From the NCBI GenBank assembly GCA_017480095.1, contig JAFVBG010000002.1:191728-255727 (forward strand): 64,000 nt of DNA, in the 5' to 3' direction. Positions within the stretch are counted from its first letter, which is position 1, and every line of letters starts with the position of its first letter. Shown piece by piece: positions 58,724 through 64,000 of this stretch. A model generated the notes under the pieces. That model saw nothing but the letters and a program-made list of their open reading frames with translations. It ran no database searches and had not been told where the DNA came from. A program made the position numbers and the translations under genes. The stretch is from Candidatus Saccharimonadota bacterium. GTDB lineage: Bacteria > Patescibacteriota > Saccharimonadia > Saccharimonadales > Saccharimonadaceae.

Positions 58724-58752
58724 ATTATAGCACAAAAGTTTTATTTTGTCAA
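58724..58752 (-). promoter_or_regulatory. consensus sigma-70 promoter
   Basis: TTGACA (58747-58752), 17 nt, TATAAT (58724-58729) on the minus strand, driving the gene at 57889-58662. The only perfect -35/-10 pair noticed in the window. Confidence 0.75.
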
Positions 58753-58792
58753 TGCTTCACTGTGTTAGCTCTCCTTGTGTGGTCAATCTATC

Positions 58793-58803
58793 TGTGGTAT
58801 AAT
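58793..58803 (+). promoter_or_regulatory. extended -10 promoter of valS
   Basis: CTGTGGTATAAT context; the box ends 25 nt before the ATG and GGAAGG gives a Shine-Dalgarno. Confidence 0.55.
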
Positions 58804-58828
58804 AAAAGTAATTAATTGGAAGGTTGAA

Positions 58829-61522
58829 ATGAAATTTGCGAGTGCGTATGAGCCGGGGGAGTTTGAGTCTGAGATTTATGCGGGGTGGGAGGCGGCGGGA
58901 GTTTTTGCTCCGAGAGCGGTCGTAGATGATTCAAAATCTTTTAGCATTGTGATGCCTCCGCCAAATGCCAATGGCAACCTTCACATTGGTCATGGCTTGA
59001 CAATCGCGCTCGAAGATTCCCTGACGCGTTACCACCGCCTGAAGGGGGAGTCGGCTTGGTATATCCCTGGTGCAGACCATGCGGGGTTTGAAACCTGGGT
59101 GGTTTATGAGCGTGCGCTAGAGGCGAAGGGCGAGACGCGTTTTAATTATTCACGTGATGAGTTATACGCGCAGGTGTGGGATTTCGTACAAGAACAGAGA
59201 GGTAACATGGAGCTTCAAGTGCGAGCGCTAGGTGCAAGCTGTTCTTGGAAAGATTTGACCTTCACCTTGGACGAAAACGTGGTGCGTCGGGTCTATAAGA
59301 CTTTCGAGAGAATGTGGAAAGACGGCATGGTTTACAGGGGCGAGAAGCTGGTAAACTATTGTCCGAAGCATCAGACGGCGTTTGCGGATATTGAGGTGGA
59401 ATACTCTGAGGACAAGGGTAAGTTGTGGGACATTGCCTATCAGTATGACGGGGGTGAAATTATTGTTTCAACGACGCGGCCGGAGACATTATTTGGCGAC
59501 ACAGCAGTGGCGGTGAATCCTGAAGACGCGCGCTACAAGGATTTGATTGGTTCTTTCGTAAAATTACCTTTGACAGATCGCGAGATTCCAATCGTAGCGG
59601 ATGAACACGCCGATCCAGAATATGGTACTGGCGCAGTGAAGATTACGCCGGCGCATGATTATGATGATTTTGAGGTAGGTTTGCGCCACGATTTGCCACG
59701 CGTGCGCGTGATTGACGATGCTGGCAAGATGGTGGGGTGCGGGCCAGAGTATGATGGGCTTTCGACTGAAGAATGTCGTAAAAAAGTCTTGAAAGATCTG
59801 AAGACGGCGGGCTTGCTCAGGGGTGAGAAAGCAATTACCCACTCGGTGGCACATTGTTATAAGTGTGGTACGGTGATTGAACCGACTTTGAAAGAGCAAT
59901 GGTTCATTGATGTTAAAAGATTAGCGCGCGAGGCGATTAAGCACCTGGAGCGGGATGAGATTAAGTTCCATCCAGCGTCAAAGAAGCAAGTTTTGATTAA
60001 TTATTTGGAGGGGCTGAAGGATTGGAATATTAGTCGCCAGATACCATGGGGGATAGCCATCCCAATGTTTAGACGGATTGATTCCCTGGAGGCGCATTCC
60101 ACGAATGAATTGGCCGACGCGGATGCTCCAGAGTGGATTTTTGACACGCGGACGAATCTGAGCGAGATAGAAGTGGGTGGCGTGCGCTACGTACGAGATG
60201 AAGACACGTTCGATACCTGGTTCTCATCTAGCCATTGGCCTATAGTCTGTACAGACTGGGAATCCGGTCAATCTGGTGCAAAAGATGGGAATCCGTATTA
60301 TCCACTGAACGTGATGGAAACAGGGGCAGACATCCTCTTTGCCTGGGTAGCCAGGATGATTATGATGGGGATTTATGTGACGGGCGAAGTTCCCTTCCGC
60401 GAAGTTTACTTGCATGGTCTAGTACTTGATGCACACGGGCAAAAGATGAGCAAGAGCAAGGGCAATGTGATCAACCCGATGGAGCTGGTGGCAAAGTATG
60501 GTTCGGATGCCTTCCGTCTCGGCATTTTAAGGGGTCGATCGGCAGGTATGAACCAAGCGTTCTCTGAGAATAGCGTAGTGGCTGGTCGTAATTTATGCAA
60601 TAAAATATGGAACTTGTCAAGATTAGTGCAAGGAATCGTGGATGATTCCCCGTCTGAGACAGAGGTCGAAGGCTGGGTGACGACCGAGAATATGGGTGAA
60701 GACTGGGTTTGTCGCGAGATTAATTCAGCCCGAAGTCTAATTGAGAAACAAATGCAAGAATATCGGTTTGCCGAGGCGGTGGAGACGATTCATTCCCTGA
60801 TTTGGGACAAGTATGCAGACTGGTTTATTGAGAGCCAGAAATTATATCACAATGTGAATTTGTTAAAAGCTACTCTAGAGGCTATCTTGAAAATGCTTCA
60901 TCCTTTTGCTCCGTTTGTGACGGAAACGATTTGGCAGAACTTGTCTTGGACGGAAGGCATGATTATAAATGCCGAATGGCCGGGCGAGTTTGAGTTTGAT
61001 CCGATTTCGGCGGAAAACTTCGCAAAGCTGATTGGAGTGGTGAGCGAGGTGCGCTCAACCATGACGGCAATCTCGAAGTTGCCAAAAGTCGAGAAGATGC
61101 TAAAGAGGGGCGGCGAGGATAAAAAGATTCTCGACGCGGGTGATGTTTCGGCGGAAAAAGGCGGAATGGTGTTGCTTTATGGTGATGATTCCCTGGTGGC
61201 GACGAATGATATTTTAGTGAAGAACTTGGCGAAATTAGCAGCGGTAGAAAGCTGCGAAGGTCAGCCACGTGGCATCCGCTTAGCGCTCGCCAATCACGAA
61301 CTTTACTTGGATGTTCCTGCTCCAGTGGTGGCGGCCTATGCAGAAGCACTGGATGAGCGAATTCTAGCGGTAGGGCGAGAGCTGGACGCTTTGAATGCAC
61401 GGATGATGAATCCAAATTACGTCGATAAGGCACCAGCTGCGTTGGTAGAAGAGACTCGTAGGGCGATCGAAGAGAAAAATCGTTTGATTGAGGGCTTGAA
61501 AAACGAGCGTAATTTGATATAA
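58829..61522 (+). CDS. valS: valyl-tRNA synthetase
   Basis: 897 residues from the ATG at 58829 (GGAAGG upstream). HIGH motif in PPPNANGNLHIGHGL, an editing domain (STTRPETLFGDTAVAV, GTGAVKITPAHDYDDFEVG), KMSKSKGNVINP, the anticodon-binding domain (LHPFAPFVTETIWQ) and the C-terminal coiled-coil arm (about 835-895). It charges tRNA-Val with valine in the cytoplasm. Length is normal. Monocistronic, with a terminator. Confidence 0.97.
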   Translation: MKFASAYEPGEFESEIYAGWEAAGVFAPRAVVDDSKSFSIVMPPPNANGNLHIGHGLTIALEDSLTRYHRLKGESAWYIPGADHAGFETWVVYERALEAKGETRFNYSRDELYAQVWDFVQEQRGNMELQVRALGASCSWKDLTFTLDENVVRRVYKTFERMWKDGMVYRGEKLVNYCPKHQTAFADIEVEYSEDKGKLWDIAYQYDGGEIIVSTTRPETLFGDTAVAVNPEDARYKDLIGSFVKLPLTDREIPIVADEHADPEYGTGAVKITPAHDYDDFEVGLRHDLPRVRVIDDAGKMVGCGPEYDGLSTEECRKKVLKDLKTAGLLRGEKAITHSVAHCYKCGTVIEPTLKEQWFIDVKRLAREAIKHLERDEIKFHPASKKQVLINYLEGLKDWNISRQIPWGIAIPMFRRIDSLEAHSTNELADADAPEWIFDTRTNLSEIEVGGVRYVRDEDTFDTWFSSSHWPIVCTDWESGQSGAKDGNPYYPLNVMETGADILFAWVARMIMMGIYVTGEVPFREVYLHGLVLDAHGQKMSKSKGNVINPMELVAKYGSDAFRLGILRGRSAGMNQAFSENSVVAGRNLCNKIWNLSRLVQGIVDDSPSETEVEGWVTTENMGEDWVCREINSARSLIEKQMQEYRFAEAVETIHSLIWDKYADWFIESQKLYHNVNLLKATLEAILKMLHPFAPFVTETIWQNLSWTEGMIINAEWPGEFEFDPISAENFAKLIGVVSEVRSTMTAISKLPKVEKMLKRGGEDKKILDAGDVSAEKGGMVLLYGDDSLVATNDILVKNLAKLAAVESCEGQPRGIRLALANHELYLDVPAPVVAAYAEALDERILAVGRELDALNARMMNPNYVDKAPAALVEETRRAIEEKNRLIEGLKNERNLI

Positions 61523-61546
61523 TTATAAGCATAAGCAAGAACATTA

Positions 61547-61578
61547 GGGGTGGGCAATTGAAAATGCTCACCCTTTTT
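61547..61578 (+). terminator. valS terminator
   Basis: GGGTGGGCA/TGCTCACCC 9-bp stem and TTTTT. Confidence 0.88.
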
Positions 61579-62271
61579 GTATTTGGGAAAAATATGAGTG
61601 TTTTGGTTTGATTTTTACAGGTACTTACCAAGTGCTGATGGTGATACGCTGTCGAGAAAGGTTTAGTTGTTGTTTGCGGATAATTCCCTACCGTGAAATG
61701 TTTTTCTGATGTGCGCCAAAAGTAGAGGAATATTCATTTTGTGAGTTAAAATTACCCCTGTTAGAGGGGATTTTTTACGTTTCTCATCAAAATACTTCCC
61801 TACCTGGGGCCTTTCGTGAAATTTTTTGACTATGCAGCCTCTTCACTGCATTGAAATTGACAGTGTATCAAAAACACTGTATTTTAGTTGCTTTTTTGAG
61901 ATTTTCTCGCAGTATATTTTTTACACCCACCAACTTCACCCACTACTTAAGTTCTTGCATCCAAATTTACGTTCCATATCCTTGGGGTGCATTCGTTGGT
62001 ATCTTTATTTTAGCACAGGCGGGTTGCTAAGTCAATAGGTTGCTAGGGAATAGGGAAGAATACGATAAAATGGTGGGAAAACGGTGGAAAAAGGTTGTGT
62101 ATTTCGGAGTTTTTAGGTGTGCACGAGGTTTTTTGCGATTTCTACAGTGTCTTTGATGGCTTTTATAGCTTTTTGCGTGGGGGCGAGTGGCGAGATGTAG
62201 GTTTTTTGGATTTTTATGCGAGGGCAGGGAATCATGGGGAATCGCGAGTGTTTTTTTTGATTCGCTACGTG
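61579..62271. other. ~690 bp without a supported gene; possible structured RNA
   Basis: No ORF here has a ribosome binding site and recognisable sequence. There is a terminator-like CCCCT/AGGGG hairpin with T-run (61755-61776), hairpins CAGTGT/ACACTG (61861-61879) and TGCAG/CTGCA (61833-61850), and a direct repeat TTCCCTACC..GTGAAATkTTTTT at 61685 and 61796. I looked for tmRNA, RNase P RNA and SRP RNA landmarks and found none convincing. It could hold an unrecognised ncRNA or a decayed gene. Confidence 0.35.
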
Positions 62272-62272
62272 A

Positions 62273-62278
62273 TATAAT
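62273..62278 (+). promoter_or_regulatory. -10 box of the transposase-like ORF, leaderless
   Basis: CGTGATATAAT, 6 nt before the ATG at 62285. Confidence 0.5.
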
Positions 62279-62284
62279 GGATGT

Positions 62285-62491
62285 ATGGCGTTTATACGGA
62301 AGTTCAAAACGGGTTCGGGCGCAACTGGCGTGCAAGTTTGCTATAAAGAGCACGGAAAAGTGGTAAAAACCGTCCATGTTGGCTCGGCAAACTCCGAAAA
62401 TGGGCTTGAAAAGCTACTGAAAGAGGCGCAGGGAATCATTGATGCGGGAAAACAGTCGCTTTTTGATCTGTCTGAATTTGATAAAAAATAA
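62285..62491 (+). CDS. 68-aa protein like the N-terminus of IS1634/IS4-type transposases
   Basis: 68 residues. MAFIRKFKTGSGATGVQVCY and later HVGSANSENGLEKLL resemble the conserved start of IS1634/IS1182-like transposases (RKVKTASGATAVQI.., HIGSA..). The catalytic DDE domain is absent: the frame ends normally after DLSEFDKK and the downstream 380 bp show no continuation. Either a remnant or a small stand-alone protein; the intact leaderless promoter and clean stop favour expression. No terminal inverted repeats were found. Confidence 0.55.
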   Translation: MAFIRKFKTGSGATGVQVCYKEHGKVVKTVHVGSANSENGLEKLLKEAQGIIDAGKQSLFDLSEFDKK

Positions 62492-62875
62492 ATTTGATAA
62501 AATAAGGCCGTTTCTGTATTTTCTTGAGGCTTTTTAGCTAGTTATTTTTTACTTTTTGCCTTTTTATTGTATGTTTTCTGATTTTCGCTGGCTTTTTAGT
62601 AAAAAATAGCGGTTTTTATTTAGATTTTGAATATTTTAGGCGAAATTCTGCAAAAAATTGTGAAAAGTTGTGAAAATTGCAACTTTTTTAATTTTTCACG
62701 TCGTTTTCTTGGAAAAAGGTCGGATATAGAGAAAAAATCGGAGTTTTCCACAAGATTTGCGAGTTTTCCACAAGTATTTTTGAGAATTTGTGGATAAAAT
62801 CTCGAAGTTTTGTTATTCAAAATATATCACAGGGTGAATATATCATGAGATGAATAATTTTTGGCTAAAAGGTAA
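62492..62875. other. AT-rich non-coding stretch with DnaA-box cluster
   Basis: No gene supported. It contains TGTGAAAA-type motifs near 62655-62680, two copies of GAGTTTTCCACAAG exactly 20 bp apart (62741 and 62761) and a perfect DnaA box TGTGGATAA (62789-62797). Confidence 0.5.
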
Positions 62876-62904
62876 AAAGAAAAAGCCCTCTCGACGAGAG
62901 GGCG
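62872..62904 (-). terminator. terminator of the 62958 gene
   Basis: GCCCTCTC/GAGAGGGC stem with a short loop; on the minus strand it is followed by TTTTTCTTTTT. Confidence 0.85.
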
Positions 62905-62957
62905 AAATGGGTGGTAAAACAAGAATTCTAAAAGGAAACCGTGCTTTCTTCTGCATT

Positions 62958-63410
62958 TTACCAAAGATTTTTGACCACCTTAGTCTTTAAGACTTCTGGG
63001 TTTTGGTCTTCGTCTAGCTTGTCGCTGCAATAGACATCAAGAACTAAATTGATTGAATGAAGCCCATTGTATTTTACTTCATCATATAGCTCTGGATCGT
63101 CGAATGTCAGATAGCGCTCCTTTTTCTCTCCGGGGAGAAGATAGGCGATTTCGACATTCCATTCCTCATCATGATAATTGCCAAACCAGCCCTCTTTCCA
63201 GGGGACATGATATCTACCTGTGATAAGGCCAATGGTTTTGACGCGTTTGATACGCTTAATACGGAAGTAGAGAATTATAGCCTTGACGCATTTTACAATG
63301 ATGATAATCGTGAAGACCGTGAGCGCAAGGATGAGGATTCCGACTAAGACGTACCAGATGATTTTGCCAATGTGGATAACCTCATTGACGAATTGTTTGA
63401 TTTCTTGCAT
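62958..63410 (-). CDS. single-pass membrane protein of unknown function
   Basis: 150 residues from the ATG at 63410; AGGAGG lies 5 nt upstream, while the GTG at 63416 would overlap it. One long helix (about 15-45), a basic stretch (YFRIKRIKRVK) and a soluble C-terminal domain with Trp/Tyr-rich sequence (PWKEGWFGNYHDEEW). No family recognised. TATAAT at 63434-63439; its own terminator. Confidence 0.7.
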   Translation of the reverse strand: MQEIKQFVNEVIHIGKIIWYVLVGILILALTVFTIIIIVKCVKAIILYFRIKRIKRVKTIGLITGRYHVPWKEGWFGNYHDEEWNVEIAYLLPGEKKERYLTFDDPELYDEVKYNGLHSINLVLDVYCSDKLDEDQNPEVLKTKVVKNLW

Positions 63411-63507
63411 AGCCACCTCCTAAAGAACCACTAATTATATCGTGCCGGATATAACGTTGCTATTAACTATACCATAACTTTAGAAGATAGTCAAGGGGCA
63501 ACAGTGG

Positions 63508-64000
63508 CTAGGAAATGGTAGAGCGGGGAAGAATGTTGAGGGAGTAGGGGTCGGTAGGCTGGACGCCACTCTGAATTTCAAAATAACAGGCGGCGGAGAC
63601 CATGGCGGCATTGTCACCGCAGTACTTTGATAAAGGGAAGAAATAAACAAAGTCTTCTTGAAGCGCGTCGGCTTGGCTCGTGCGCCATGGGCGAGCCGCA
63701 CTCGCACTCGGCTTGCCAGCCTCCGTACTATTGTGAGAAATTTCGTTACTTTTTTCCCGTAGCAAGGCATTGGCAGAGACGCCTCCAGCAAAGACGATAT
63801 TTTTGACGTCTGGATATATTCTGCGAGCTTTTTGGAGGTTTTCGAGTAAAATATCTATTACGGCTTGCTCGAATGAGGCGGAGAGATCGACAATTTGTTG
63901 GGGAGAGAGTAAGTTTTTTAAATCGGAAGATGGGTGCGAGATAGGCACATTAACAATTTTTTGCACAGTGCGCAAAAATGCAGTTTTGAGACCAGAAAAA
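63508..64000 (-). CDS. tsaD: tRNA threonylcarbamoyladenosine synthase TsaD, C-terminal part (runs off the window)
   Basis: The frame continues to the window end, where the strand reads FSGLKTAFLRTVQ, the conserved TsaD block, so the 5' part lies outside. Later blocks: IVFAGGVSANALLRE and PLSKYCGDNAAMVSAACY, which contains the metal-binding Asp of the family. TsaD transfers the threonylcarbamoyl group to A37 of ANN-decoding tRNAs. Between LREKSNEIS and YFFPLSKYC about 28 unusual residues (HNSTEAGKPSASAARPWRT..) are encoded by a palindromic element. Stop at 63508. Confidence 0.9.
   Translation of the reverse strand, partial: FSGLKTAFLRTVQKIVNVPISHPSSDLKNLLSPQQIVDLSASFEQAVIDILLENLQKARRIYPDVKNIVFAGGVSANALLREKSNEISHNSTEAGKPSASAARPWRTSQADALQEDFVYFFPLSKYCGDNAAMVSAACYFEIQSGVQPTDPYSLNILPRSTIS
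63633..63760 (-). repeat. palindromic element D, in-frame inside tsaD
   Basis: Core at about 63662-63735: GCGCGTCG, hairpin GGCTCG/CGAGCC with loop containing GCGCCA, GCACTCGCACTC, small hairpin GGCT-TGCC-AGCC, then TCCGTACT. Imperfect outer arms (GGGAAGAAATAAAC.. against ..GTTACTTTTTTCCC). Same family as the elements at 38529 and 45471, but opposite in orientation relative to the gene. Confidence 0.78.

Noticed and set aside
61826-62038. 70-codon frame in the valS-downstream gap
   Set aside because: No Shine-Dalgarno, promoter or recognisable sequence; it crosses several hairpins.
61579-62271. tmRNA, RNase P RNA or SRP RNA in the gap
   Set aside because: A TTTCTCGACAG-like string on the minus strand recalled tmRNA, but the acceptor-like ends, tag frame and conserved cores are missing.
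1-64000. CRISPR array or rRNA operon
   Set aside because: No regularly spaced identical repeats with unique spacers and no rRNA sequence were seen.
1-64000. UGA recoding (as in Gracilibacteria/Absconditabacteria)
   Set aside because: TGA ends genes normally here and conserved proteins contain no in-frame TGA.

Overview
The window looks like a piece of chromosome from a host-associated member of Candidatus Saccharibacteria (TM7; Patescibacteria/CPR). This is inferred from gene content and style. The features behind it are small compact genes, a chromosomal type IV secretion (T4SS) locus with many small VirB2-like proteins and giant peptidoglycan hydrolases, LGFP-repeat and LCP cell-wall proteins typical of Gram-positive envelopes, a short MurE-like ligase, and normal use of TGA as stop. 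No database search was possible. About half of the genes have a TATAAT-like box 6-10 nt before the start codon, so leaderless or almost leaderless mRNAs appear to be common.

Layout. 0-7 kb: a surface-polysaccharide cluster with four GT2 glycosyltransferases and a Wzm/Wzt-type ABC exporter. 7-14 kb: envelope and regulatory genes (LGFP-repeat surface protein, DsbA-like thiol oxidoreductase, class V aminotransferase, LexA-like DNA-binding domain, LCP glycopolymer transferase). 14-20.6 kb: the jag-yidC-rnpA-rpmH block, interrupted by a heterodimeric ABC exporter and carrying a perfect CIRCE operator before jag. 20.6-24.6 kb: dnaA, candidate oriC, dnaN and recF. 24.6-46.2 kb: the T4SS locus, with two multidomain peptidoglycan hydrolases, a 946-aa membrane protein, two paralogous anchored proteins, VirB4, a TraC/VirB4-N-like protein, PrgI, a large VirB6-like membrane protein and six VirB2-like paralogues, with Hsp20 and ComFC lying among them. 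46.2-48.5 kb: a MurE-like ligase and a degenerate Mur-ligase paralogue, convergent. 48.5-58.7 kb: two tRNAs, a DUF2726 protein, a PPM phosphatase and its partner sharing an unrecognised domain, a surface protein, LiaF/DUF4097-like stress proteins and a HIT protein. 58.8-64 kb: valS, about 1.4 kb of mostly non-coding DNA with a transposase-like small ORF and a second cluster of DnaA boxes, a membrane protein, and the 3' part of tsaD.

How it fits together. The glycan exporter, LCP protein, LGFP protein, peptidoglycan hydrolases and T4SS form a cell-envelope and host-contact toolkit. dnaA/dnaN/recF, rpmH/rnpA/yidC/jag, valS and tsaD are housekeeping genes.

Most notable. (1) Structured palindromic elements with variable outer arms and covarying inner hairpins. 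One family sits in-frame inside comFC and tsaD and also forms the terminator after the VirB6-like gene; a second family sits in-frame in the 946-aa T4SS-linked gene and at the end of an ABC gene. They recall Rickettsia palindromic elements. (2) Pervasive leaderless promoters with the pattern TTGTGnTATAAT. (3) Very short, SD-carrying or leaderless mini-ORFs that stop exactly at the starts of dnaA, recF and the Wzt-like gene. (4) GTTCGG repeats at 22-23 bp spacing in the candidate oriC. (5) A single polypeptide with five apparent wall-active domains.
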